DNA of 64,000 nucleotides from Candidatus Nitrosotalea sinensis (GTDB lineage Archaea; Thermoproteota; Nitrososphaeria; Nitrososphaerales; Nitrosopumilaceae). Position 1 is the stretch's first letter. Every line of letters begins with the position of its first letter. This document shows positions 54,276 through 63,927 of this stretch, one piece after another. The stretch lies in contig NZ_FRFC01000003.1 of assembly GCF_900143675.1 (NCBI RefSeq), positions 248,001 to 312,000 of the forward strand, read 5' to 3'. A program made the position numbers and the translations under genes. The notes beneath the pieces were generated by a model. The model had not been told where the DNA came from, did no database searches, and saw only the letters and a list, made by a program, of their open reading frames with translations.

Positions 54276-55436
54276 ATGATGTGGTCTGAAAAATATAGGC
54301 CAACTAATCTACTTGAGATGATTGGGAATGAAGAAGCAAAGGAATCTTTTGTAAAGTGGCTTGGAAAGTGGATTAAAGGAACAAAACCCATCTTACTAGT
54401 TGGTCCTCCCGGAATTGGAAAGACAACCATGGCCGTATTGGGGGCCAAACAATTTGGGTATGATCTTATAAGTATGAATGCAAGTGATGTGAGAAACAAA
54501 CAAAAAATTCAAGAAATTCTCAGTCCAGTACTTGGAAATCGTAGCGTACTTGGCAAACCAATGATCTTCATTGATGAAGTAGATGGGATACATGGACGAT
54601 CTGATTTTGGTGGAGTAGAGGCACTAATTGATATACTCAAGGAACCTACTGTGCCAATAATTCTTGCAGCAAATTTTGATACATCTGACAAGATGAAATC
54701 TATAAAAAAAGTTGCAACAACTGTAAAACTAAAACCGCTTCCTCCTAGATTGATGAGATTCTACCTTGAAAAAATTCTCAAACAAGAAAACAAATCTATA
54801 CCAATTGGCAGTATGATAAAAATTGTAATAGATTCACGTGGAGATATACGCTCAATTTTAAATTCTGCACAGGCACTAGCTGGTGGATTTGAACCACAGC
54901 TCGACAAATCATATGAAACTAATGATGTGGAAGAATCAATAAATAGATTTTTTGATGCCAAATCTAGTGAAGAAGCACAAACAATACTCTATTCATTACG
55001 AACTGATCCTAGAGAAAAAATTAATGCGTTTTATTCTAGCATTATAACAAGCAATATTTCTACGAATGAGCTAAAACAAATGCTAGATGTCCTGTCAGAA
55101 GCTGATATGTTGTATGGAAAAATAATGAAAAATCAAGAATGGCGTCTCTTGAGATATCTTGACAGCATATTGTTAAAACTATACAAACCAGGATTATCTA
55201 TCAAATATTCTAAATTCAATCTTTCTTGGCCCACTCTTAACAGAATAAGGTGGGATGGTGCTGCCATCAAAAAACTCACTAGCATTCTTGCACGGCAAAC
55301 ACATGTATCACGTAGTACATTTGCTACATTTTATCTTCCGTATCTTCTATATTGTATTAAAAATAAATCCATTGAAATGCATCTAGATGAAAATGATACT
55401 GAAATTGTACAAAAGGAAATGGCGCTGTTAAAATGA
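54276..55436 (+). CDS. rfcL: Replication factor C large subunit
   Basis: A 386-residue clamp-loader subunit with WSEKYRPTNLLEMIGN, Walker A GPPGIGKTTMAVLGA and Walker B MIFIDEVDGIHGR. It is shorter than many archaeal RfcL proteins and lacks a long charged C-terminal tail. The start is one of the paired ATGs at 54,276/54,279. It overlaps the next gene by 4 bp. Confidence 0.95.
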   Translation: MMWSEKYRPTNLLEMIGNEEAKESFVKWLGKWIKGTKPILLVGPPGIGKTTMAVLGAKQFGYDLISMNASDVRNKQKIQEILSPVLGNRSVLGKPMIFIDEVDGIHGRSDFGGVEALIDILKEPTVPIILAANFDTSDKMKSIKKVATTVKLKPLPPRLMRFYLEKILKQENKSIPIGSMIKIVIDSRGDIRSILNSAQALAGGFEPQLDKSYETNDVEESINRFFDAKSSEEAQTILYSLRTDPREKINAFYSSIITSNISTNELKQMLDVLSEADMLYGKIMKNQEWRLLRYLDSILLKLYKPGLSIKYSKFNLSWPTLNRIRWDGAAIKKLTSILARQTHVSRSTFATFYLPYLLYCIKNKSIEMHLDENDTEIVQKEMALLK

Positions 55437-55747
55437 GTTGGCGTACAATCCCGATGAAATTTCCTGGTACATGTATTGTCTGTAACAAAAAAATCGAGGT
55501 CAGCGAAATCGCACTCTGGGCCAAGGGTTTGGGAGTAAAGCACCAAGCTTGTGCAGAAGTCAAACAACTCAAATGTCTAGTTTGTGGGGGACCTGCAGGA
55601 TGTCCTGATTGCGAATTTGCAGATAATTGTGATCTAGACAAGGTTTCTCAAATGTGCATATGCAAGAAATGCAGTGATACAAAAGATGCTTTTTCACTGT
55701 ATCAAGTTGCAGTGATAAAGAAATATCCTCTGTTGAACTTGGAATGA
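55433..55747 (+). CDS. Cys-rich zinc-binding protein downstream of rfcL
   Basis: A 104-residue protein with many Cys: CIVCNKK, CLVCGG, CPDCEF, and CICKKC, likely binding two or more zinc ions. HQAC between the first pairs resembles a ribbon. It overlaps rfcL by 4 bp. It could be a nucleic-acid-binding partner of the clamp loader. No family is recognised. Confidence 0.7.
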   Translation: MSWRTIPMKFPGTCIVCNKKIEVSEIALWAKGLGVKHQACAEVKQLKCLVCGGPAGCPDCEFADNCDLDKVSQMCICKKCSDTKDAFSLYQVAVIKKYPLLNLE

Positions 55748-55773
55748 AAAATATCACTGTTTCATTGCAATGT

Positions 55774-56712
55774 TTATTCTATTACATGGATCAAATCTTT
55801 TAGTTTGCGTCTAGACTTTGGTGGTCTATTACGATGTGGATATCCAATACAAAGAATTGATGATGGTATCAAATTAGTATCAATTATCCGCCTAACTTTT
55901 TCTTCATCAATCATTCCAATCCATATAGAGCTCAATCCAAGTGCAGATGCAGCAATTTGTGAATATGCTGCTGCAAGGGTTGCATCCTGTAAAGAAAACT
56001 TGGCAAGAATTTCAGGGCGGAAATTCATTTTTACCCGAGAGGGGTCTTTGCAAAAGACAAGTACTACTGGTGCATTAACATATGGTTGATTGTTTGCTGC
56101 TTCTACGAGACGTTTTTTAACTTCCTTGTTTCTGACATAAAATACTTCAAACCCCTGGAAATTGCCTGCAGTTGGAGCAGTGTCGGCCGCAGCTAGAATC
56201 TTATCAATCTTCCATTGTTCGACCAATCTAGTTGTGTCAAAATTTCTAGTTGATCTACGAATTGCAATAACTCTGAAAAAATCACTCTCTGGTGTCACTG
56301 TCTTGTCCTTGTTACCTAGTATGGAATCAAGCGTCTTGTTATTTTCTGTTCTATCTTCATCTTCTATTGTTATTGACGGAAAATACTCTTTTGGATAAAT
56401 CTTGATTGGTTTTTGCTCCTGGGGTATTTTTTTGTATTCTAAAATTTCCTTTCTAAGTAACTGAGTTTTCACTTCTAACATTTTGTGTTCTTTTAACCTG
56501 AATTGTGTTGTATCTGTATTGACCCATATGGTACTAAATTCGTCTTCAAGTTCTACTTTTCCTGTAGATTCTTTTGATAGTAGTTCAACTAGGGATTCTA
56601 ATTCCTCTTTACTTAGGACTATGACATCTTGGTCATCTTCATCATTTCCTTTCCAGATCAACCTGCATCCTTCTTTGGAAATATAAGCAGGTTCTACTTG
56701 GAAAAAGTCCAT
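55774..56712 (-). CDS. Nitroreductase-family protein with unknown N-terminal domain
   Basis: A 312-residue protein. Residues about 150-300 form a nitroreductase fold (RRSTRNFDTTRL, ADTAPTAGNFQGFEVF, AASALGLSSIWIGM, CIGYPHRNR) that would bind FMN. The first about 130 residues (with VIVLSKEELESLVELL) form an extra domain that I do not recognise. The fusion is odd for a nitroreductase, usually about 200 residues. Substrate is unknown. Confidence 0.82.
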   Translation of the reverse strand: MDFFQVEPAYISKEGCRLIWKGNDEDDQDVIVLSKEELESLVELLSKESTGKVELEDEFSTIWVNTDTTQFRLKEHKMLEVKTQLLRKEILEYKKIPQEQKPIKIYPKEYFPSITIEDEDRTENNKTLDSILGNKDKTVTPESDFFRVIAIRRSTRNFDTTRLVEQWKIDKILAAADTAPTAGNFQGFEVFYVRNKEVKKRLVEAANNQPYVNAPVVLVFCKDPSRVKMNFRPEILAKFSLQDATLAAAYSQIAASALGLSSIWIGMIDEEKVRRIIDTNLIPSSILCIGYPHRNRPPKSRRKLKDLIHVIE

Positions 56713-56851
56713 GATACAATTGTCATAAAGGGGTTAAAAAAAGAATCTTGAATTTTTGTTATTCTATGTTCAAAATACTGGACTAAATTAAGACGTTGGG
56801 ATTGTGGTGTATCTAAAACCTTAAAATCTAACCACTAAAACTAGAAAACAA

Positions 56852-57121
56852 ATGGCAAAATCCACTAAGATAACTCCACTAGATCCAGCTTTTCATGGAG
56901 AATCAAACTATGAGGTAGGTTTGGAGGATCTTCTTGTAGAAAAGAGAAACTTGGTAGCAAAATTAGAATCTGATCCACAGGCTAACAAAGAATCTCTACA
57001 AATTGCAAGAGAAGACCTACAAATAATCGAGGGTTTGTGGGAAAATTATCATGTCGGCATGAATGTTTTTCGAAATGCAAAGGGTGGTCGAGATGGTATT
57101 CGAGAAGTCAAAACTGATTAA
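56852..57121 (+). CDS. Small helical protein upstream of carboxylase operon
   Basis: An 89-residue charged helical protein (LEDLLVEKRNLVAKLESD, SLQIAREDLQIIEGLWEN) with a coiled-coil centre. It ends 36 bp before the carboxyltransferase gene and could be co-transcribed. The family is not recognised. Confidence 0.6.
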   Translation: MAKSTKITPLDPAFHGESNYEVGLEDLLVEKRNLVAKLESDPQANKESLQIAREDLQIIEGLWENYHVGMNVFRNAKGGRDGIREVKTD

Positions 57122-57157
57122 ATTAATATAGGTTAACATTAGTTTCTAATTCGAATC

Positions 57158-58705
57158 ATGCACTCTGAAAAAATTAAAAATTTTTTACATAAAAAGAAAC
57201 AAGCAGAACAAAGCGGTGGAGAGGAAAGAATTCAAAGTCAGCATGATAAAGGTAAGCTCACCGCTAGAGAAAGAATTGATCTTCTTCTTGATGAAGGAAG
57301 TTTCACTGAAATTGATGCAATGACTACACACCATTATTATGAATTTGATATGCAGAACAAGAAATTCTTTGGAGATGGAGTCATAACAGGCTATGGCACA
57401 ATTCATGGAAGACAAGTCTTTCTCTTTGCATATGACTTCACGGTTCTTGGAGGTACACTTAGTGAAATGGGTGCCAAAAAAATCACCAAAGTGATGAATA
57501 ATGCAGTAAAGGTTGGGTGCCCCATCATTGGAATAATTGATTCGGGTGGTGCTAGAATTCAAGAAGGAATTCTAAGTCTTGATGGTTTTGCAAGTATATT
57601 CTATCATAATCAACTGGCATCTGGAGTAGTTCCGCAAATTACAATTAGTGTTGGACCATCTGCAGGTGGAGCAGTATATTCTCCGGCTATGACTGATTTT
57701 GTCATAATGGCAGACAAGATTGCTACAATGTTTGTTACTGGTCCTGAGGTAGTAAAGACAGTACTTGGCGAAGATGTATCTTTTGATGAACTTGGTGGAG
57801 CAATGTCTCATGGAAGAAATAGTGGTGTTGCACACTTTGTAGGTAAAAATGAGTATCAGTGTATGGATATTGCCAAAACACTCTTGTCGTATATTCCACA
57901 GAACAGCACTGAAGAACCTGCCATTGTAGAAACAGGCGATGATCCTAACAGACTTGATAATAGTTTAATAAACATCATACCAGAAAATCCACTTCAACCA
58001 TATGATGTCAAAGAAATAATAAATTCCATAGTTGATAATCATGTATTTTTTGAGATACATGAACTATTTGCACCCAATGTCGTAGTAGGTTTTGCAAGAC
58101 TTCATGGAAGAACAGTTGGAATTGTTGCAAATCAACCCATGGTATTGGCAGGAGCACTTGATATTGATTCGTCTAACAAGGCATCTCGATTTATCAGATT
58201 CTGTGATTGTTATGGAATACCAATCATCACACTAGTGGATACTCCTGGATACATGCCTGGAACCCAACAAGAACATGCTGGAATCATTCGTCACGGAAGC
58301 AAGTTGTTGTATGCTTACTGTGAAGCCACTGTGCCCAAAATAACATTGATTATGGGTAAAGCTTATGGTGGAGCCTACATAGCTATGGCAAGCAAAAATC
58401 TTGGTACTGATGTTAATTATGCATGGCCTACTGCACAAATAGCAGTACTTGGATCCGAAGCTGCTGTGAGGATTATGAACAGAAAGGAACTTGATGCTGC
58501 AAAAGATCCAGTTGCTCTGAAAAAACAACTAGTAGACAACTTTACAGAAAAATTTGCTAATCCTTATGTAGCTGCATCTTATGGTACTATTGATTCAGTA
58601 ATCGACCCTGCCGAAACACGACCAGCTCTTATAAGAGCCCTAGATGCTTTGGCAAATAAAAGGGAACGAAGAATTCCAAGAAAACATGGGAACATTAATC
58701 TCTAG
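57158..58705 (+). CDS. Acetyl/propionyl-CoA carboxylase carboxyltransferase subunit
   Basis: A 515-residue carboxyltransferase. It has GGTLSEMGAKKI, IDSGGARIQEGI, GPSAGGAVYSPA and DTPGYMPGTQQEHAGIIRHG. In thaumarchaea this subunit works with AccC and AccB below to carboxylate acetyl- and propionyl-CoA in the 3-hydroxypropionate/4-hydroxybutyrate CO2-fixation cycle. Confidence 0.94.
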   Translation: MHSEKIKNFLHKKKQAEQSGGEERIQSQHDKGKLTARERIDLLLDEGSFTEIDAMTTHHYYEFDMQNKKFFGDGVITGYGTIHGRQVFLFAYDFTVLGGTLSEMGAKKITKVMNNAVKVGCPIIGIIDSGGARIQEGILSLDGFASIFYHNQLASGVVPQITISVGPSAGGAVYSPAMTDFVIMADKIATMFVTGPEVVKTVLGEDVSFDELGGAMSHGRNSGVAHFVGKNEYQCMDIAKTLLSYIPQNSTEEPAIVETGDDPNRLDNSLINIIPENPLQPYDVKEIINSIVDNHVFFEIHELFAPNVVVGFARLHGRTVGIVANQPMVLAGALDIDSSNKASRFIRFCDCYGIPIITLVDTPGYMPGTQQEHAGIIRHGSKLLYAYCEATVPKITLIMGKAYGGAYIAMASKNLGTDVNYAWPTAQIAVLGSEAAVRIMNRKELDAAKDPVALKKQLVDNFTEKFANPYVAASYGTIDSVIDPAETRPALIRALDALANKRERRIPRKHGNINL

Positions 58706-58711
58706 AAAGAC

Positions 58712-60205
58712 ATGATCAAGAAAATTTTAATCGCAAACAGAGGTGAAATCGCAATACGCGTAATTAAGGCATGTAATGCATTGGGAATAAAATCAGTTGC
58801 AGTTTATTCTGATGAAGACGTAAACTCAAAACATGTAAAGATGGCAACAGAAGCATATCATATTGGTCCAGCCCCTCCGGCTCAAAGTTATCTTAACATG
58901 GAGAAAATAGCAGAAACTGCAATTAGTTCCGGCGCTGACGCTATTCATCCTGGGTATGGATTTCTCTCTGAAAACGCAGACTTTGCAGATCTCTGTGAAA
59001 AAAAGAATCTGAATTTCATTGGACCTTCGGGAAAATCAATGAGACTATGTGGTGATAAAATGGAATGCAAAGCTGCAATGATAAAAGCTAAAGTACCTAC
59101 AGTTCCTGGAAGTCCCGGAATTGTAGAAGAGGTAGAAAAAGCACTAGATATTGCACATAATATTGGATACCCCGTTTTACTAAAATCTGTCTTTGGTGGT
59201 GGAGGAAGAGGAATTAGACTAGTACATAATGAACAGGAATTACGACAAGCCTTTGAACTTGCTTCTGGAGAATCTAAAGCTGCTTTTGGCAAGTCTGCTC
59301 TATTTGTAGAAAAATTTCTGCCAAAAATACGACACATTGAGTTTCAGTTAGCACGTGACAAGCACGGAAATGCGGTGCACATATTTGAACGAGAATGCTC
59401 CATACAGAGAAGACATCAAAAACTCATAGAAATGTCTCCATCTCCTGTAGTAGATCAAAAGACCCGTGATGAGATAGGAGCATTGGCAGTCAATGCCGCA
59501 ATCGCAGTTGATTATCTTAATGCAGGAACTGCAGAGTTTCTAAGATTGGACGATGGAACATTTTACTTTATAGAAATAAATGCAAGACTTCAGGTAGAAC
59601 ACCCAGTAACTGAATTAGTATCCGGTCTTGATCTTGTTAAATTACAAATTGACATTGCAAATGGAGAAGAAATTCCATTCAAACAAAAGGATCTCAAAGT
59701 AAATGGATGTTCAATAGAATGTAGAATAAATGCAGAGGATACATTTTTGGACTTTGCACCTTCTACTGGAAAAATATGGGATACTAGCATACCATCTGGA
59801 CCAGGAGTTAGAGTTGACACATATCTCTATCCAGGCTGTACTGTTTCTCCATATTATGACTCACTTATGGGTAAACTCATCACATGGGGTCAAAACTTTG
59901 AAGAAGCAAGACAACGCATGTCTTTAGCATTGTCTGACTTTTACATCGAAGGAGTTGAAACTGCTATACCATTATACAAAACCATCTTAAACAGCAAGGA
60001 GTTTATTACAGGTGATCTGTCAACAGACTTTCTTGATAGATTCAAGATTCTTGATAGGCTACAAAATGACCTAAAAGATGAGGCAACACAAAAATCTGAG
60101 GCCGGACTTGCTGCTACTCTCATACATTCAGAATTTCTCAAAAATAAAATCAAGACACGTAAAGAACATGGCGTAAGATGGAAAACACAAGTGGACAGGC
60201 ATTGA
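58712..60205 (+). CDS. accC: Biotin carboxylase subunit
   Basis: A 497-residue ATP-grasp biotin carboxylase. It has KILIANRGEIAIRVIKA, the glycine loop FGGGGRGIRLV, EFLRLDDGTFYFIEINARLQ and HPVTELV. It carboxylates the biotin on BCCP using bicarbonate and ATP. It starts 6 bp after the carboxyltransferase gene. Confidence 0.96.
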   Translation: MIKKILIANRGEIAIRVIKACNALGIKSVAVYSDEDVNSKHVKMATEAYHIGPAPPAQSYLNMEKIAETAISSGADAIHPGYGFLSENADFADLCEKKNLNFIGPSGKSMRLCGDKMECKAAMIKAKVPTVPGSPGIVEEVEKALDIAHNIGYPVLLKSVFGGGGRGIRLVHNEQELRQAFELASGESKAAFGKSALFVEKFLPKIRHIEFQLARDKHGNAVHIFERECSIQRRHQKLIEMSPSPVVDQKTRDEIGALAVNAAIAVDYLNAGTAEFLRLDDGTFYFIEINARLQVEHPVTELVSGLDLVKLQIDIANGEEIPFKQKDLKVNGCSIECRINAEDTFLDFAPSTGKIWDTSIPSGPGVRVDTYLYPGCTVSPYYDSLMGKLITWGQNFEEARQRMSLALSDFYIEGVETAIPLYKTILNSKEFITGDLSTDFLDRFKILDRLQNDLKDEATQKSEAGLAATLIHSEFLKNKIKTRKEHGVRWKTQVDRH

Positions 60206-60206
60206 T

Positions 60207-60719
60207 ATGAAATTCAAATTAGAAAATACAGATGAAAACTTGGATGGTGAAATTGTCAAGACTGCAGGCAACAATGAGTTTGTACTAAAAATTAAAGGAA
60301 AAGAAAGAGATCTCAAAGTCATCACAATGACTCATGACAAAGTAGAATTCATGTTAGATAGTGCTTATCATATTACAAAATATCTCGAGAATAGCACTAA
60401 CAAGATAACTCTGGTTATTGATGGTGTAAAACTGACATTTAACAAGCGTCCTGAAATGGATAATATTGTATACAAAAATTCTGGTGCTGACTCTGCTACT
60501 GATTCTCAAGCCAATCTCAAAAGCCAAATTCCTGGAAGAGTTGTATCAGTTAATGTCGAAGCTGGATCTAATGTAAAAAAAGGTGATGTAGTTTGTGTTT
60601 TAGAATCTATGAAAATGCAGATCTCAATTAAATCTCACAAAGATGGAGTTGTAAAATCAATAAAAATGAAACAAGGTGCATCAGTTGCTAAAAATGATGT
60701 ACTTGTAGAAATTGAATAA
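60207..60719 (+). CDS. accB: Biotin carboxyl carrier protein
   Basis: A 170-residue carrier. The C-terminal biotinyl domain ends with the biotinylation motif LESMKMQI (about residue 137), preceded by SQIPGRVVSVNVEAGSNV. A linker and an N-terminal interaction domain come first. It starts 1 bp after accC. Confidence 0.94.
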   Translation: MKFKLENTDENLDGEIVKTAGNNEFVLKIKGKERDLKVITMTHDKVEFMLDSAYHITKYLENSTNKITLVIDGVKLTFNKRPEMDNIVYKNSGADSATDSQANLKSQIPGRVVSVNVEAGSNVKKGDVVCVLESMKMQISIKSHKDGVVKSIKMKQGASVAKNDVLVEIE

Positions 60720-60750
60720 ATTTCTAACTGAAATTTAAAATAAATTATTG

Positions 60751-61584
60751 TTATTTTCGTGATTTTACTATGGTGAATTGACCGTCAAATATAGCACTAT
60801 TTGCAACAGTAATTTCCTTATTTTCACACAAAATAGTTGTAAACTTTGGGCTTATCTTGAATACTACTCCTGAATAGATGTCTGTTGAATTTTTCAGCTC
60901 AATCTCATCACCTTCTGTAAATGGCAGTTGTTCCTTTATTGGGATCTCTTTCATTATTCTGACATTTCCTTGAATTATGGCATTGTTTGGAACGATGTAT
61001 TCTGTATTGTGATCCGTAACTATCTTTGTATACAAGACGTTTACCTCCTCAACCTTTCCACGTACGTTGTCATTTACTATCACTATTTCATCACCAATTT
61101 TCGCTGGAAATGTAGTCAACATTAACCCTCCTGAGATTATGTTTCCTACTATTGTTGATATCCCAATACCTATGATGATTGCTGCTACTCCTCCTCCTAC
61201 TAAGATCTCTTCTGGTGCTACATTCCATTGGTATAGCAACGATATGCTGGAAATCAATGATATCAAAATTATTGCAAAAAATGAAATGCCTGCAGAAAAT
61301 TGTGCAGGTATCTTGTGTGAAAATTCTTTTAGTATGCGTCTAACTGCAATAACTGCTATTAGTGAAAGTGTTATTGTAACAACTGTCTCTGCTGCTTGAA
61401 TATGGGGATGTTTTAATCCTACCATAGGTGCTGCAAATATCTCAAAGATTGTTAACCCAACCCATGATGTCACTGCGATTGATATTATTTTTATTATTAG
61501 GCTGGTAAATTCACGTTGTAGTGATTTTTGTTTTTTAGATCGAGTTTCTAAATTATTTTTGTAATTTTCTTGTTTGAATGTCAC
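60751..61584 (-). CDS. MscS-family mechanosensitive channel
   Basis: A 277-residue membrane protein with about four helices (near 27-55, 69-85, 95-115 and the pore helix 128-155, GGVAAIIIGIGISTIVGNIISGG) followed by the beta domain with NNAIIQGNV. It should release osmolytes under hypo-osmotic stress. It is convergent with the carboxylase operon. Confidence 0.9.
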   Translation of the reverse strand: MTFKQENYKNNLETRSKKQKSLQREFTSLIIKIISIAVTSWVGLTIFEIFAAPMVGLKHPHIQAAETVVTITLSLIAVIAVRRILKEFSHKIPAQFSAGISFFAIILISLISSISLLYQWNVAPEEILVGGGVAAIIIGIGISTIVGNIISGGLMLTTFPAKIGDEIVIVNDNVRGKVEEVNVLYTKIVTDHNTEYIVPNNAIIQGNVRIMKEIPIKEQLPFTEGDEIELKNSTDIYSGVVFKISPKFTTILCENKEITVANSAIFDGQFTIVKSRK

Positions 61585-61671
61585 TCTATCTTAGTTGTTT
61601 TCTTGATATTTAGATTTTAGTTATAAAATATTTGATATGTAATATATTTGTAAAATAAATTGAAAGAGATG

Positions 61672-62139
61672 TTATTTCTTCTTTAGAAAGTCCATGATCT
61701 CTTGATAGTTTGGCTCTAACAACGGATTGTCTGAAACCCATTTATAGACAACAGTTCCTGCCTCATCTACAATAAATACAGATCTCTTTGCTGCATCATA
61801 CCCTTTTACATGCAACAAGTCTGGCATTAGAACATCATAGTCTCTTATGGTTTTACTCTTGTAGTCTCCAAGTACTGGAAAGTTGAGGTGTTGAGCTTCT
61901 GCAAATGCTTTGTTTGCAAATGGTCCATCATTACTAATTCCAATTACATGTGCTCCAAGTTTTGATATTTCATTCCACTCGTCTCTAAAGGTGCACATTT
62001 CCTTTGTACATACAGGAGAACTTGCTGCCACGAAGAATGACAAGACAACTTTTTTTCCTTTAAACTCATCCAAGCTTCGCATTTTTAATTCTGTATCTAC
62101 TAAGGTAAAAGGTGGTGCCTTCTGTCCTACATTTACCAT
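61672..62139 (-). CDS. Peroxiredoxin (BCP/AhpC type)
   Basis: A 155-residue thiol peroxidase. The peroxidatic Cys lies in ASSPVCTKEMCTF, with a second Cys four residues on that could serve as resolving Cys. It has FTLVDTELKMRSL at the N-terminus. It reduces peroxides, probably with thioredoxin. Confidence 0.92.
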   Translation of the reverse strand: MVNVGQKAPPFTLVDTELKMRSLDEFKGKKVVLSFFVAASSPVCTKEMCTFRDEWNEISKLGAHVIGISNDGPFANKAFAEAQHLNFPVLGDYKSKTIRDYDVLMPDLLHVKGYDAAKRSVFIVDEAGTVVYKWVSDNPLLEPNYQEIMDFLKKK

Positions 62140-62282
62140 ATTGATACTCTCCTGCTGTCATATATCAATCATTTTAGAAATCATGTAGTCAATTTGAGGA
62201 TATTTGAACAATTGAATATATTATTTAATTTTGATAAAATTCTTGAAAATTTTGTTTACAATGAAAATTATGATCGTAGAAT

Positions 62283-62699
62283 GTGCATAGATTTTTATAC
62301 TCTCCGACTGGCTTGTTAGCTACTTTGGTAGGAGAAGCTGCTGGTAGTTTCAGTCCAATTTTATTATTATTCACTTTTGCAATAGTGGCAACAGGACCAA
62401 CTCTAATCCTATCTAGAATGATCGCTCCAAGACGTACTCCTAACCCTGTCAAGTTCCTGCCTATGGAGTCTGGTCAGGTTCCAAAGGGCGAAGGACGTAC
62501 CCACTTTATGATGCAATATTACTCATTTGTGCTCATGTTTGTAGTCTTTGATGTAGCAGCGATCTTTTTGTATGCCTGGGGCAGCAGTATACTAAATCTT
62601 CCAAAGTCCGCAACTCTTCCAATAATTGGATTTCTTGCTATAATCTTTGCAGCCTTTGCCTTTGCATTATATCAAGCTGGGAGGAAAGACATTTGGTAA
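62283..62699 (+). CDS. nuoA: NADH-quinone oxidoreductase subunit A-like
   Basis: A 138-residue membrane protein with three helices and the complex I loop between helices 1 and 2 (NPVKFLPMESGQVP), then QYYSFVLMFVVFDVAAIFLYAW. The start is taken as GTG 62,283; a later TTG would shorten it by 11 residues. It leads the complex I operon. Confidence 0.88.
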   Translation: MHRFLYSPTGLLATLVGEAAGSFSPILLLFTFAIVATGPTLILSRMIAPRRTPNPVKFLPMESGQVPKGEGRTHFMMQYYSFVLMFVVFDVAAIFLYAWGSSILNLPKSATLPIIGFLAIIFAAFAFALYQAGRKDIW

Positions 62700-62742
62700 C
62701 TTTTAAATCGAATATAACAAAGATTCGGGATGGGAAGCAATA

Positions 62743-63270
62743 ATGTTAAAAGAATTAGTTAGTCCGGAAAATTCTCCTCATGCTACAAACGTTCTGGTAG
62801 GAAAACTTGGTGATATTCTAGTTAGAGCAGTAGGAAAACCATTTGATTATGCAATAAACTGGGGTAGGATCTACTCTCTGTGGCCTGTCCATCTTGAGAC
62901 TGCTTGTTGCAGTGTAGAATTTGGTGCTGCATCCAGTCCTAGATATGATGTTGAAAGATTTGGTATCATCGAAGCATTTGGTTCTCTTCGACAATGTGAT
63001 CTAATTGTAGTGATGGGAACAATTACCAGAAAAATGGCTCCTAGATTGAGAATGGTGTATGATCAGATGCCTGATCCAAAATATGTGATTGCAATGGGTG
63101 CCTGTGCTATAACTGGAGGATTATACTTTGACTCATATAACGTGCTTCCAGGAATTGATGGGGTTCTTCCTGTTGATGTCTATGTTCCGGGATGTCCTCC
63201 AAGACCTGAAACTTTGATTCAAGGATGCATGTTACTTCAAGAAAAAATTAAACGGACAAAGGCCAAATAG
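62743..63270 (+). CDS. nuoB: NADH-quinone oxidoreductase subunit B
   Basis: A 175-residue subunit holding the N2 cluster ligands. ETACCSVEFGAA has the vicinal Cys, MGACAITGG and VPGCPPRPETL supply the other two. It is 2 bp upstream of nuoC. Confidence 0.96.
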   Translation: MLKELVSPENSPHATNVLVGKLGDILVRAVGKPFDYAINWGRIYSLWPVHLETACCSVEFGAASSPRYDVERFGIIEAFGSLRQCDLIVVMGTITRKMAPRLRMVYDQMPDPKYVIAMGACAITGGLYFDSYNVLPGIDGVLPVDVYVPGCPPRPETLIQGCMLLQEKIKRTKAK

Positions 63271-63272
63271 CA

Positions 63273-63926
63273 ATGAGCTCTGGAATTGACAAGGACGTAG
63301 AGGCTAAGGATACTGGCGAGGAGAAAACTACGGGCAATAAGCCAGAGTCCATGTCAAAAGATGAAGCAAAAAAATTCTATGAAGAAAAGGGACTTGATTT
63401 ATCTCCTGATGTACCTGTCAAACCAAAACCAATTCCAGAATTTGAAAAATCTTTGGCAGACAAAATTTCTTCAAAGTTTGGAGACAAGGTGCGTGTTGAT
63501 TATGTACGGTCTGATCGAATTAGGGTTACATCTAAAAGAGAAGATATTATATCAGTTGCCAAGTTTATCCGGGATGAATTAAAATATGATCATGCAGAAT
63601 CTGTATCCGGCGTTGATTATCCTGATTCAAAAGAAATTGAGGTAATCTATCACTTGGGATCTTATACTGATGAAAAGCTTGGACGACAAATATTTGCTCT
63701 TGCAACTCGAGTTCCAAGAGAAGATGTTCCAAATCCAGGATCTGATATGTCTAGAACTCCTTCATTGCGTGACATATTCTATAGTGTAGAATTTCATGAA
63801 AGAGAGTGTTTTGAAATGTTTGGTGTATACTTTGAAGGACATCCTGATATGCGACGATTGCTTTTACCAGAAGATTGGGCAGATATACCTCCATTTAGAA
63901 AGGACTTCAAGATAAAGGGAAGATAA
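63273..63926 (+). CDS. nuoC: NADH-quinone oxidoreductase subunit C
   Basis: A 217-residue peripheral arm subunit. An N-terminal charged, likely disordered tail (about 1-50) precedes the NuoC fold. The signature FHERECFEMFGVYFEGHPDMRRLLLPEDW is characteristic, quoted here only in part: HERECFEMFGV. Confidence 0.94.
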   Translation: MSSGIDKDVEAKDTGEEKTTGNKPESMSKDEAKKFYEEKGLDLSPDVPVKPKPIPEFEKSLADKISSKFGDKVRVDYVRSDRIRVTSKREDIISVAKFIRDELKYDHAESVSGVDYPDSKEIEVIYHLGSYTDEKLGRQIFALATRVPREDVPNPGSDMSRTPSLRDIFYSVEFHERECFEMFGVYFEGHPDMRRLLLPEDWADIPPFRKDFKIKGR

Positions 63927-63927
63927 A

